A stretch of DNA of 64,000 nucleotides, taken from Pochonia chlamydosporia 170 (Eukaryota > Ascomycota > Sordariomycetes > Hypocreales > Clavicipitaceae). Shown here piece by piece: positions 1 to 12,492 of this stretch. The position numbers and the translations under genes were made by a program. The notes beneath the pieces were generated by a model, which searched no databases, had not been told where the DNA came from, and was given only the letters and a program-made list of their open reading frames with translations. Location of the stretch: assembly GCF_001653235.2 (NCBI RefSeq), contig NC_035792.1:2170001-2234000 (forward strand), read 5' to 3'. How positions within the stretch are numbered: position 1 is the first letter of the stretch; each line of letters opens with the position of its first letter.

Positions 1-2562
1 GATTCTAGGAAGCCCGCTCCTGTACTCGGCTCGCGTCGGCCGGACCGGTGCTGCGCGGGACTTTTCTCGCTTGTGGTCTTATGTAGCTCAGTTGAGAAGC
101 GGCTGGTTTAGAAACGCTCACAGATACAGGAGCCAGTCGACAGTCATGCGATTGAAAGTTCAGAGTGGCTGGGGGCAAAGCTCACAAGCCGCCGCAAAAT
201 GACGCTGGTGTCAATCAAGCTCCTGACAAGTGGCCTTTGGATTTAGCTAGTGCCAAGGAGAATCATCTAGGTGCCTAACTAGATGCCTAGGCAGGTATAC
301 CAACAATCTCGCCAACAACCGGAACGGCCTGTATAACGGTACGATCACTGTCTGTGGGAGCGGATTTAAGTTAAGCGCGTCAGGAGCTAGCGCTCAGTGT
401 AAATCGCAAATTTAACCACCCGGTTCCCAGAGAGAAAAAGCGGCGGTAGCGTTGCATATCTCAATGACGCGTGTATGTGAAGAGCTCAAGTGCTGGGCAT
501 ACCCCCAAGCTTTGGGTTCTGGGGCCATTGTTCGATGGCTGATCTAGCATGTAGAGTTCGTTCTGTTCAGAGTTTATGAATATGGCAGATGCAGTGTACT
601 AGCTACACGCGCTTCGACATCGCCAAAGCTTAGGAATTATTGGCTCTATGTACACTGACTGTTTCTCAATACGCTTGCCATTAGTCTTACCGGGCCGTCT
701 GTCGGTTTGATGAGATAATACCTAGGTAAGTATGTATAGTGAGTGACAGGTGAGGGTCGTCCCGCCCCTGGTCTTGCTTGTCGTTCAGATGCGGTATTCT
801 ACCTTTCAGCTGCCGCCTTTATAGTCATCATGCATTATCACTCCATGTCATCAGCTACCGTCAACGTATACAACTAACCAGTCTGCTTTAATCATAGTTA
901 GAGGGGCCGGGGGGGCTAAAAGCTGTCAAACACGGGAAATATATCGCATACAGCGTTGTATGCTACGGCGTATTAAGATGTGTTAGTGTATACTTGGATA
1001 CGGGCAAATGCTTTTTACCTCAGGCTGTGCATGAGGGACTTTGTCGGAAGATACAGAAATGGTGAGACCCAGTGGCTGGACGGGTTGTTAGGACATTCGC
1101 AACAGTGAGAACGATTTCTTTTTTTTCTCTGGTCTGCTCATGGGTTAACTAACATCTCAAGTCAGGCGTTTTTTTAACGCCATCAAATTGTCGCAGCCAC
1201 TAATTCAAATTGCCTATGTGAGACTGGAAGCGGGGGATCAACTGAACGGAGCCAGTTATGTCGTGCTCTGCCAGGGACTGAGCCGAATCAAGCTTCGCAA
1301 GGCTCAGCATAACATGCCCGGATCGATTCTTCATTTTCATGGGATTGGTGTCTTGTCTACCAATGTTGACCTTACGGAGTGGCTGACGTTTAGCGGCAAA
1401 GGCTAAATAATGCATTGTTTCTCTGCGTGGAGAATCTTGTCAACCTCCTGACAAAGCCGAGCTCGTACCGTCAAGGTCGTAGAAGCCAACCGAGCAGGCA
1501 AAATATACCTCTATTAAGGTTTGAACTGATTTGGTGTCGATGCCGTCATACGTTGACCCAATCTGGCCGCCCCAATCCTGTAGGTCTGGTCCATGTCTGC
1601 CAAAACAGGTCTGGCGCTGGGCAGGTTCAAATGTTTGGAAAAGCAGAAGGTTGGATGAGGTCAACTGGTCTGATCAGTCTTGTGGGCCAGAGGATGGATG
1701 CCCTGACGAGGCAAAGCGCCATCCCGGCTGCAGATCACCGCTACGTACCAGACCTAGACATGGCCAGAGAAACCCCACCCCTTGTCTTTTTTTTATTCAC
1801 CCCATCCGATGTCCCCTCCAGGAACCCCGATTTGGTGCCATCACACATCCTCACCTGCACTGGCCCGCGCTCCCCACAACCGTGGTGCGACGCGGGAGAG
1901 TCAACATCGGCAGGTCCAAACGCCGCTTCCTGAGAATCGTCACTCATCAACAGTGAACCTCCCTAGCGACAGGCTAGTCTCCTATTGGCCACGCTTGAGC
2001 AACCCGTTTTGTTAACACCTCGCCTCAGGTTCCTTGTCCCATATCCCACCACCAACTTAGAAGCTGGGAGGAGGACATGGACATGGACATGGACATGGAT
2101 CCTTGCCTACTGTACTGTATTTTACCAGACTTCAATAGCCTCACCCCACCCAGCACCCACCCCCTCACCCCACAGAGAGTTTGGCCCCAGTGTCAACCGG
2201 TCCATCTGAGAGTGGTGCTAACACCAGTACACCGAGCCTCATCGGGCCTCCCTATGGCAGACGCATTCGCACCAGGCCAGTATTTACTTTTATCCTAGTC
2301 ATAGGCCTCTCCTCCGCTCAAACTCTCCAGACACACTATGCATATGGATACGCTTCACTCTGCTTCTCAACTCTATTTCTGAATCGACATATATCAGTAG
2401 CCAGCCACCACAGGATCAAAATTTACAGCTCCAACCAGGCAGATACGAAATTCGAACCAGTGGCAAGATCTCGACATATCGTTACCATCTATGAAGCCGA
2501 GCAAACAGACTTCACATGCCCATCGGGGTTTGCCTGCAGAGGCGAGAGTAGAATCTAGATCC
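1..2562. other. Upstream region of the FlbD-like gene, no gene seen
   Basis: All open frames here are short, overlap on both strands and resemble no family I know. The stretch holds one TACCTAGGTA palindrome (719-728), one GTCAACTGG word near 1659-1670, pyrimidine-rich tracts, and a tandem GGACAT repeat at 2073-2100. The last kilobase is probably the promoter and leader of the Myb gene that starts at 2563. In its final 500 bases are several ATG codons, including one in frame at 2491, so the real 5' end of the message cannot be fixed from sequence alone. Confidence 0.6.
2073..2100 (+). repeat. Short tandem repeat, (GGACAT)n
   Basis: The hexamer GGACAT is repeated about four and a half times without interruption. 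It lies about 470 bases upstream of the FlbD-like start codon. Read from the ATG at 2077 it encodes alternating Met-Asp at the start of a short upstream open frame. Confidence 0.85.
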
Positions 2563-3558
2563 ATGTCTGGCCAGCGGAGAGGCCCTTGGACCTCAAATGA
2601 GGACCATCGCCTTATGGCCTTGATATCCCTTCATGGTGCTCATAATTGGGTCCTCATTGCTCAAATTCTCCAGACACGGTCGCCGAAGCAGTGCCGAGAA
2701 CGCTATCACCAGAATCTTAAACCGACATTGAAGCATGACCCTATCTCAGCAGAAGAAGGCCAGAAGATTGAGACAATGGTAGAGAGGATTGGAAAACGAT
2801 GGGCAGAGATTTCACGTCACATGTCGGGACGAAGCGACAACGCCATCAAAAATTGGTGGAACGGAAGCCAGAACCGGCGGAAGCGCCTTGCACGCCGTCG
2901 AGAATCACGGACGGCAGCGACAGCAGCGTCCTCGGCCATGTCATCCCCATCTTTATCATCGCCGTCATCGCTGTCCCCCTCGCCACCCTCACTATTTGGC
3001 AGGACCATGCAGCAGGCACGATTGTCAGTCGTGAGTCCGGTGCTACCCGCACCTCGTGCTAGCCACTCAATATCACCTCCTTTGTTCAGTCACAGGAATA
3101 GGATAGGGTCTTGGAGTGATGACTTCCTCCCGTCCCCTGGTCCATCTGAATCACCTGACTCTGATTATGGCATCAACTACACTACATCTCCTAGAGACCA
3201 ACCGCGAAGCCTTCGTTCTCGTCAAGCCCAAGTTGAACTACCTCCACTGCGCGTATGGGCAGAAAACAATCCTACAGAGCCTCGACTACCTCGAATTACG
3301 CCGGAGGGCCCAATTGATCAGAGAGAGTTCGAACGCCTTCCGCCACTACCTAGTCCTCGTCAGCTCATGACAGCACCGACTTCACCTGTGCAACAATTGA
3401 GTGAAACAAGGCCAGAGCGAGCATCATGGCAGAGGGATTTTGAGCGGTTGCCGCATACTCGTTTGCAACCGCAACAGCCAAGGTCATCGCGTCCAACTAG
3501 TGATGATATCGCTAATGATGCAAACAAAAAAATGAAGCTAGCATCACTGCTAGCGTAG
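2563..3558 (+). CDS. flbD: FlbD-like Myb transcription factor
   Basis: Uninterrupted 331-residue protein. Two Myb repeats occupy roughly residues 5-105. The first runs from RRGPW to the QCRERYHQNLKP motif, and the second contains KRWAEISRHMSGRSDN followed by AIKNWWNGSQNRRKRL. This is the layout of FlbD/Rca1, which in Aspergillus controls conidiophore development upstream of brlA. The rest is Ser/Pro-rich and probably disordered, ending in KLASLLA, which resembles the conserved FlbD C-terminus. I chose the ATG at 2563 because the Myb domain begins five residues later; an in-frame ATG at 2491 would add 24 residues of no recognisable character. It acts in the nucleus. A role in sporulation here is inferred from the family. 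Confidence 0.88.
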   Translation: MSGQRRGPWTSNEDHRLMALISLHGAHNWVLIAQILQTRSPKQCRERYHQNLKPTLKHDPISAEEGQKIETMVERIGKRWAEISRHMSGRSDNAIKNWWNGSQNRRKRLARRRESRTAATAASSAMSSPSLSSPSSLSPSPPSLFGRTMQQARLSVVSPVLPAPRASHSISPPLFSHRNRIGSWSDDFLPSPGPSESPDSDYGINYTTSPRDQPRSLRSRQAQVELPPLRVWAENNPTEPRLPRITPEGPIDQREFERLPPLPSPRQLMTAPTSPVQQLSETRPERASWQRDFERLPHTRLQPQQPRSSRPTSDDIANDANKKMKLASLLA

Positions 3559-6500
3559 CAAGATGCTCATGTCGTATTGGACTGCCTCATGTTTTGAGGC
3601 GTACTATCGCAACTTCGAATTGCCAAAATGAGTTTTAGTCCTCGTGCCGTTACACGGCATGCAGTGGTCAGTCATCTACTGCAAACCTGGCTGTGTTAGA
3701 GGGACGTTCCCGGTAATTGGCAATGTGGTGGTTATGCGATTTGGAAGGAAAAGTCGCAGGCGCTTTAACTTTACGAACCCATAGAGCACCTGGCTTGGAT
3801 GATCAATGTGTCCGTTCAATCCTGCTAGTCGACTTTTTGCTTCTATATTTTCATTTTGGGTTGTTTCCGATGTTTCGTAACGATCAGGCTAACGGTCGCC
3901 TATCTATGGTCAATTGACCAAAATATACCCCCGACTATTTGGCAAATTTTAGCTAGCACTCTGCGGCGCGAGCAAGAGTACGTGTATTGTAAAGTGCACA
4001 TGGAGGTGTCACTTTGTGTTGTGGCCATTCAGGCGCTTTCCTGGGCTGTGCCCAGCAGTATAGAGTTTGGGATGAGTCCGGAGGTAGAAAGAAAATAGGA
4101 AGCATTCGTTTCAAAATATTCTTGCACTTTGAAGTGAGCATAATTGCAATCCTGCCCTTGAAAGGGTTGGTCGCCAAGCCATTTATCGTGGACGTGATGT
4201 AATACGAAGAAGGAGGATGCATGCGGTCGTGTGTATTATATCCCCAGGGGAGATCCGGCTTACTATAATGGAACACATAGAAGAGCATGAAGTATAACAA
4301 TGATCGGTAGACAGACTGATGGGAGCTAGGTCTCAGCCATAAGAGACAAAAGCTGGTGCGTCACCAAATATACAGTCTGTGGTAAAAAGTGTATTTGCTG
4401 ATATATAAGCGTGCACTAATACAGCTCAATATAACTTGGCACACAACTAGATATGTGATACCTTTGAACCCCCCCCTTCCCCTACTGTACGCACTTAAGT
4501 AGATATGGAGTGAAGCCTTTTAGCTGCTAATGCCGCATGAAGTACACGATTGGCGGCACCAGAAGGCTGTGGGCTAAAAATTAAAGAGAAGAAGACGAAA
4601 AAAGAAGAGCGACAACATCATTAATAAAACTGCCCAAGAATGTCAATATTACCAGTAGAATGATTGCCCCTAACACTGATTCTGGTGCTGAAGGTGATAA
4701 ATCAAGCTGTGTGCCACAATCTCGGCCGATACAGAAAGATTTGGAATTTGAGAGATGCAAAATTGGAGACGGAGAGATCGACAGCGCTCCGATGGCAAGG
4801 TACAACTAACTAAGCTGACCTGAGGGTGGTGTTGGCTGGAGACTCCGGTGGGACAATGTGCCAGATACAAATCCACCTTGTTTTTTTTTTTTTTTTTTTG
4901 CAACGACTTTTGAGACAGAAGAGATGAGCGAAAGGGGTGGGCACGGAGTAGTAGTCAAAAGGTACCGAGGTTGCAACTAGGATAGAGAAGTTCCATCTTT
5001 CACTGGGGTTTCATATCATGAACCCATGAGGGCTACTTTGTAAGAACAAGGAAGCGAGGGTGTTTGTTTCTAAGTCAAGGATGTCTGTCCCAGATGAATC
5101 TCGATTGGAGGCTTTTATTTCTAGGAAGACCTTGATCACTCCCACAACACCCTAGCCTGGCGTTGAGGGAAATGATGGCTCGACCGTTGACAAAACCTAA
5201 AAACATGGGGTCGGAAACAGGGTTGTTCTTTTTTTCAATTTGTTCGGCAAAAGACGTATTACCCCAACCACGAACCAACGGTGTCACTCCGATACACCTG
5301 TGTCTCTTCCTGCCACGGTGGCTTTCCTTCCATTCTTCCACCGGCGCGGGTAACGATTCTGGCCACAATGTTCTCAGCAATTATGGCTTTGAGGTGGCCC
5401 AACAGTGTGATGTATGTCAAGTGTAATCACCGGGTTCCAGCGGGGGAATCGGCCAGACAACCGACCCTCTGCTTCTTTGTCTACCCACTGGCATATTTGC
5501 TCGGGAGAAGGAACCTTAGATGTCAAATGGCACTGTTCCTTCCCCGTTCCCTTCCCTCTTTGATTTTGGCCTTGCGTGTCCTTTGAGATACCCAGCCTCG
5601 CATATGCATTTCCTCTGACCAGCCGGGAAGCTGCAGGCGGGGCAGACAGGGGGAAGGACTTCTTGGAAAATACCAGACGCGCTCCATGTTCCAATGTTTT
5701 ATAGCCCCCACTCGACAGCAACAGGGAGCAGCGTAAATTTTCGGCTCAACATTGAAACCATGTGTGCCTGTGCATGTTGTTCGGGATGTTCGTTGGCTGG
5801 TCGGTGGCTCCGTAATTTCAACGGTGGTGTCGAAACGCCGTTGCATGGTACAGGGGGAAGGTTGACAACAAATCGTCACACACTCACCCCCTTCCTTGCA
5901 GGCAGAGAAGACAACTCAGAAAATTCCGTCTCGTCTGTTCCACAAGAAAGCTGGCGACATGGACTTTGGTTCGTCAACAGCTTCTTGGGTGGGGGTGTGA
6001 TCGTGGTTGTGGCCGTTGGCTTCCCAGTGGTTAGGTTCGCCGCGCCACCAGACAGGGTCTGCCATTTCCCGATCAATTGGATTGTGGTCCTTCGATCCTA
6101 ACATTAGTCTCACAGTCTTTTATCATGCAAGACAAGTCCCATCATGGTTTCCTCGTCAAAGCCGGCAACGAATCTGAATGCTCTGCCATTTGAAAGGAAG
6201 AGAAAGCGAGCCAGGCGCAGAGACGGGCAGCGGCCGGTTGTCAGCAACCTTCCAACTTGGCGGTCCAAATGCTTCCGTCGTTATTATCTGGTCAGTAAAA
6301 CCTCCAGCCTCTGAACGACGGAAGGGCTTCAAGACAGGAAGGGGCAGGCAACCCAGCCAATAACCAGAGCGAGCAGAGAGGTCAATCGGGCTCAGTGATG
6401 ATCAAATAAATAATACTTGAACAGACCAGACCACTTGAGGCCCAAAAAAAAAAAAAGGCAAGAGGCGCCAGCGCGGATGTGGCCGTTCGGTTATGGGCCG

Positions 6501-9500
6501 TTGTGGGGTCGGTACTTCCCTGTCGACTTGACATTTTGGTGCACAGTGCCACGACTGGTGGAAACAGGCCACACACCAGACCAGACATCCAATGCAACTA
6601 CCTACCCTGGCAGACGATTCAACGTTTGATGAACATTGAAGTCCCGTTGAGTGCCTGGCTGTCCCACTTGCCCAGCACGCTCCTTGCATGTGGCACCGTT
6701 CTCTCGGTGCAACTTTGACCAGACTTCTATTTCCACGCCTTTCAATGTGGAATGTTCTCATGGCTGGACAGAGCTTTGTGTAGCCAGGCGAATGGTGGGT
6801 CATCAAGCGCAGAAGGTCGTGCTGATTTACTTTCCATGTCACGCTATTATTGAGTCTTTTTGTTTCTCACAATGGCTAGATGACCCAATCAGCGACGCCA
6901 TGTGTCCAAGGAAAACCAGCAAATGGCCTCGAATGCTAGCCACGGCGTTGTCCAGAAGGGGACCTGGGGGGTTCAATTACATGTATGTATTCCAATTTTC
7001 AATGTTGCCATTCTGCCCCCATATGGAAGTAACCAGTTAGCTGAGGACAGCTAGCAAGGGGTTACACCAACCATACACCAAACTCGTGAGAATGTCAACT
7101 GGTCTGGTAGAAATTGACCTTTGCTGGAAACGTCTATAAGTACTTTCAGTGTGTCGTCTTCGGTTACGTACCTAAGTACCTAGGTAGTAGGTAGGTCAGT
7201 ACTGGACATATTAGTGCACCAAGATGGAGTGCCGTGTTTTGGGCCATGCACGGAGCAACCGCAGCCAGCTGTTCCCTAGCATCTCTCCATGCGCCTGTTG
7301 TGTCAAAACTGCTCAACTTGCACATAAACACTGGGAATAGTGCCAACGAACCTGGGCACAGAGTATTAGCTATGAATGATATGCCTAATGACTTTGTGCC
7401 TCCGCCCGAGAATCACCGGGGGTACACACATGCCTGCATGCCCAGGTAGACACGTAGGTCAAAGGCGGCAGCCCGGTGGTCGACGATACTCAAGTAGTCT
7501 GGTTGTATTTGTACAGGCAAGGCGCTAGTTTTACGATCCAGACCCATCGTTCGTCACAGTCTGTGCTGACAGTGGCAGTGATGCTGAGACTTAAGCTGGC
7601 GGGCTTTGATTAGTGATAATGTTTGACCTCTACTAGCTTGATCCATTCATTCACTGACCCATATGTGTCACTGCACCCTCAGCCGCAGCTTGGCTCTAGT
7701 CGTTTTCTCAATTTGGGGAGGGGGTGGCTAAGAAGGGCGATGGTACAACACAAGAGGTCTGGTCCGGTCTGCTCGAGTAATACTTTCAGCTTAGTAGTAC
7801 CTTAGGTGGTAGTAGCAGTTACGGTGTGCAGACTGACTTCCAAGGCTGGGATGTTTTTGACCTCTACTGCTTCTACTTTTTTCCTTGCCATGGGGGGATC
7901 AGAGTCTCTCCGTATTCAAGTACGAATAGTGTTGGAATCATCAGCGTTGCATCAACCATGGATGCCATAGGGACTAGATCGGACGATGGTAAAATCAGTT
8001 TGTGGCTACCAGCAAGTTGGGGACAAGTTGCATGCACGAAAACGGCGGGCATGGAGCAAGATTGAAGCTTCACCTACCTAGGTACCTATAGTTCCATCCA
8101 TATGTACGGACTATAAGCGGCCATTATTGCCAGCTTCATATTTTGCCGGACAAGCTCGACCGGCTCAGTCATGTATTGCAATCAATCCCGTGAGTGGAGT
8201 GAAGACACGTCTCGGACGGTTGGCCATGAAAAAAGGCTGACTGATGCGCATAGTCTCAGTGCCGCCTCTTGTCCAGAAAACCAGTTGACATTAATACTGT
8301 GCATACCTACCTAGGTAGCTACTGAAGTAGGTAGGCTTACATTGTCGGTATGTGGTCTGTAACTCCCTGCCTCAGGTTGGCGGCCAAGTAGCTTAGACCC
8401 AGTCCCAACTTGACATGACATGGACATGGCCCAGTTGACCGTTTACTCAAGTAAGCGGCTTAGCTCCGGGGGTGGGTCCAGTCCAGGTGCTTGGCAACCT
8501 GCATGTGGTCATCATGCCCAATTTTGCCAACCAGGGCCAGACATGGACCAGACGTTTGAACAGTGAACCGTGCAGACCAGACCAGACTTTCAACGTTTCC
8601 TATCCACATGTGCTTGCCACCTACCTAGGTACGGAGTACCCCGTCTAGTGTGTCCAACCGCTTGTCTCTCCGGCTGGACCCTTGACCCTGCACCAACGGT
8701 TTTTGGAAGCCGATAAATTTCGGTCCGATGACCAGACTCCCGTCAAGTACCCTGGTTGGTGCGTACTTTTAGATATGCACCAGACTGTCCGTTTGTATTC
8801 CACCATATTGTACGGAGTATGCACACAAGGCATGTCATGCCAACGGTACTGTGATGTGCCATGCCCGCGTAAAGAAAAGAAAAGGAAAGGAAAGGAAAGA
8901 AAGGGAAGAGAAAAGTAGTCATGAGTGTGACTTGTGCTTCTCGTGTCAGCCAGACAGCCACCAAAGTCCAATACATGTAGTTACGCAGTGGAGTCATTTC
9001 TTGCTCGCTGTCTACACTTATCAAGCATGCCATCGACATTCTTGGGGTCGCGCTTTTGCCTTCTGATGAGACCAATTGACTCCAGCAACCCTAAGGAGGC
9101 GCTGGGTCACGCTAGTTTGCACATAGTGTATATGTATTCAGTCTGGGGGCAACATTAAACCCAGATCTAGTTGATTCAAGCCTACGACCATGTTTCCCAC
9201 CAGGCTGCTGACATGATATGTACAATAGATCCGGTGGGCAGCCTACATATGTAGAGTATTGGCGAAATCAACCCCATCGCATGCTAGCTAGCTCATATCA
9301 ATGAATGCAAGTACATACTCCGTGCAGGGCACAGAGTACTACTATCTGGTGTGCTACTGCATTCCTCGCTTAGGAAAATTCACTTTGCCAAAGACATGCA
9401 ACGATTATTCAATAACCTTCCCCAGCTGCGTGCTGTCCCGACGAAATCAACCATGTGCAAGTCCAAGGCACGCTGCCTCCTTGTCTCATTGCCAAATGTG

Positions 9501-12055
9501 CATGTTGTGCTGACTTATTGTGACCTAAGTACACAGACATGGAGGTGGCGGACAGTGTTCATGTTCCAATGTTGGCAAGCAGCAGACCAGATGACCCCAG
9601 CTCGGCCCACCCCTTCCCACTGGAGCCCATCTAGATTGGACTATCCGCACACCCGTGCAGTCGTGTTGGTATCCCTGTCGGACAAAAAAAAAAGGTGACA
9701 GGAAATACACCTTGCCCAGGCTACCAAGTTCGTGGAAGTGCATTCTGATTTGCTTAAATACGAGTTCATAACCCGAGATCCCGAACCACTCTGCCGGTAT
9801 TTCAACCTGCGCAGAACAGGGATCCTTCCCCTTCGGTCGGAGAGCCGGTACGTGCTGTCCACTACTGCCCTCAAAGGCAGATTCTGGGCAACACTCGTCG
9901 AGCACATGTAGTTTTTTTTTCGCTCAAATATCAGGGCTCCAAGGCCTGATATTGCATTTCCGTCCGAGGGTAGCTTAGATGCGTGTGTGTGCTGTTGTCG
10001 CAACTGACGTCAACGAGTCATCATCAATCTTGGTCCTACTGGAACCCCAAAGAGATATAGGGTAAGTTCAAACATCAGCATTGGAGGTGGTGAACGGCTT
10101 ACGGCAATGTTCGTGGTCTACTGAAGGTGCCTTCTCGCATTTACGTCATCCGCCATGTAGCGACAGACCAAATATCGATGTTGTTGCAGCGGGGGTATTC
10201 TGGCGTCATCCCTTATGCCATTTTCAATGTCGAATAACGTAGCGTGGTCATGCTTAAGCTAGATCATAATGTCCGTAGGAGCTTCGGAATTAGTTTCCCT
10301 CGGCGGCAACATAACTTTGACGCAGTTAAATTTGACACATAATAGCAGGCAGAATAGCCGCTCCATCACATAGTCCTCATCGTACGCGTAAGCAAGCATC
10401 CAGGAAGAACACTGGAAAAAGAAACAAGGTACTAACAGTGGTAACCGTTGAATGCAGCCATTGTAATACAGCAGAGGTCTCCTACCGATGAGAGAATGTA
10501 CGAATTTTCGTGTTGCCGCACGAGCACCACCCCGTGGAGGCTCATCGAAGTAACTTGGCTGATGTAGGACGCGCATCAAAGGAATACATTGAACTGCTTA
10601 CATCTGCCGCCGAGCTGCTGTAATAATGTAATAATGAGCCACCAAGCAACTCGCGCCGTCTTCAAACTGCAGAGAGCAATCCTTGATGGACGGCCACATG
10701 CAACATCGGGGCCATCGTTCGATGACTCTTTGGGTGTGTAGCGAAGCGACGACCTTGCGTCAGCGCCTAAGAATGGCTGGTTGCTGGACTTTTTGCTGGA
10801 CAGCAACAACGCTTATATCACCACCAGTTTGGCTCTCAGACATATGGAACGTTAGGCTGGTAATGCAATTGTAAATCATAAGTATAACTAGCGTGAGACT
10901 ACCGACTAGAGCATCAACATGACTGGTTTATACCCGCATACCAAGTCATCTGCTGCTATAGTTATGCATGAAGTTCGAATACCGTTACAGTGCTGAATTG
11001 AAGAGGGAATCCAGTGGCAAGAGCCCCCCCTCCTAAACCAGGAAAAATAAGACGCGCGTGAAGGATTGAACCCTAGAAAGGGCGACGGGAGATACAACTC
11101 ACTTCAAATAGCGCTAGATGGTGAGAGTAGTCGGGTTGGTGGCTTCACTATCTTCCTGCCCCGACTGCTGTGGCTCACGAGTTCCTACCTGACGATTGGG
11201 CCTGGACAATAAAGAAACTTGATGCGTCAGTTCCGTCGCTCGCCAACCCTAGACGGTCGCCATCTATTCCCAAGATCGAAATGTGTGCCCTTACTGCACA
11301 TGTGAGATGTAGACAGCTGACTAAATTTATATCGGAACACAATGAACCACCTAAAGGGTAGCAGAAAGTAGCTTCCATCTTTTGGGGAGCTCCGAGTTTA
11401 TTCATCACGAGCAAAGCGCATATATGTCTCTCAAGTTCGAGTTTGAAATTAAGAGGCTGAGGTGCGTAGCCAAATTGGAAAGGCGAATAGCGATGATGAA
11501 CACCTTAAGCCACGCAAATGAGTGAACCAAAGGGTCATGTTGCGAATGAAAAGCGTAATGTAAACCGATGCCGTCCCATGGTCCCAAATACTCGCAATGC
11601 ACACGATATGGAGCCTAACATACAGGCATCGACGTCGTTCAGGGAAGTTCTGCTCAGGGAAGTATGTCGAATACTGCTCGGTGTTGCAAAGCTCAGGTGT
11701 CAAATGTCACGAAGCAGTGAGCTCGCCTCATGCCTTGATCACAGACAGCCCTCCCTCTAAAGAATAATACCCTTCGTTGCTCATCTACAAATTGAGCCTG
11801 GAAAAGCCAATTGCCACCACCTTCGGCAGACGACCATGAATCTTATACACAGGCTGCATCCAGCGGTCAACATTAGGCTTCGCCTTAGCCCATATATCAC
11901 CGCCGCTGCCAGCAAAAGTAGCACAAGCGCAAGTCAGAATAGGAACAGTCACTTGTCTTGGAAAACCCGACCTTTATATATGTGTATTGCGTAGAATGCT
12001 CCTGCTTCGTGCCTTCGATTACAATGTACACGTGTTGGATACAACACAATCGGAT
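3559..12055. other. 8.5 kb gap between two convergent genes, no convincing gene
   Basis: This stretch lies between the 3' ends of the FlbD-like gene and NDUFS5, so neither needs it as a promoter. Open frames are short, are open on both strands and resemble no family I know. It holds homopolymer runs (poly-T near 4880-4899, poly-A near 6444-6457), a GGAAA-rich microsatellite (8871-8915), four TACCTAGGTA palindromes (7177, 8075, 8308, 8622), two TACGGAGTA words (8630, 8811), GTCAACTGG words (7096, 8281, 8431) and many CCAGAC words. The right part (about 10200-11950) has weak reverse-strand coding character, described under findings. A lineage-specific gene or noncoding RNA cannot be excluded. 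Confidence 0.6.
8871..8915 (+). repeat. Purine microsatellite (AAAGG/GGAAA)
   Basis: A run of A and G only, built mostly of AAAGG units with minor variants. It is low-complexity sequence inside the gene-poor gap. No function is apparent. Confidence 0.85.
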
Positions 12056-12492
12056 TTACGCTTGATTGAGTACCTTCTTTGTATCTTCCTCCTTGCCAAG
12101 TAGCCCCAAATTCCGTATTTGCTGAGCACTTGGCGCATCATCTCTTGGTGTCGTGGCTCCGGCTCTGACGTACGCTGCCTGCAATGCAACAGCTCTGGCA
12201 TGCTGGGAAACTGTTAGCAATCGCCGTATCGTGTCTTCCTGGCACGGGTACCAACCTCTTTTTTGTGATGCAAACACTCATAGTAGTCCTCTAGTACTGG
12301 AGAACACTTTTTCTTTCCCGAATCATCCTCGGTGGAGGTGTTGACGACGTAGCAGGCCATGACTTCCTGCCAAAAGGGAAAGCAGCGCCCGACGCCTGCG
12401 AACCGGTACGGTTAGCCTTACCTTCACATCGGCACAGGTATGAGATTTGGGTATGTGCGCATACCTCCATGCATTCCATATCCCGACGCCAT
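12056..12492 (-). CDS. NDUFS5: Mitochondrial complex I subunit NDUFS5 (15 kDa type)
   Basis: Three short exons (12492-12465, 12395-12256, 12202-12056) join in frame to 104 residues, so the gene is easily missed. The protein begins MASGYGMHGGVGRCFPFW and has two CX9C motifs. In the first, Cys-14 and its partner flank FPFWQEVMA; in the second the pair flanks SPVLEDYYE. ECLHHKKE follows, then a helical tail with IRNLGLLGKEEDTKK. This twin CX9C layout and the LEDYYECLHHKKE block are typical of the fungal NDUFS5/15 kDa accessory subunit of NADH:ubiquinone oxidoreductase. Such proteins are imported into the intermembrane space through Mia40. Introns are 69 and 53 nt with GT-AG ends. The start is 505 bases from the oppositely directed SEC39 start, so the two may share a promoter. 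Confidence 0.9.

Noticed and set aside
5163..6842. Several frames of 80-146 codons on both strands
   Set aside because: They overlap each other on both strands, resemble no family, and are explained by low stop-codon density in this GC-balanced, C/T-rich DNA.
11045..11110. Reverse-strand T-loop-like sequence GGTTCAATCC
   Set aside because: The flanks do not pair as a T stem and no A box or acceptor stem is found.
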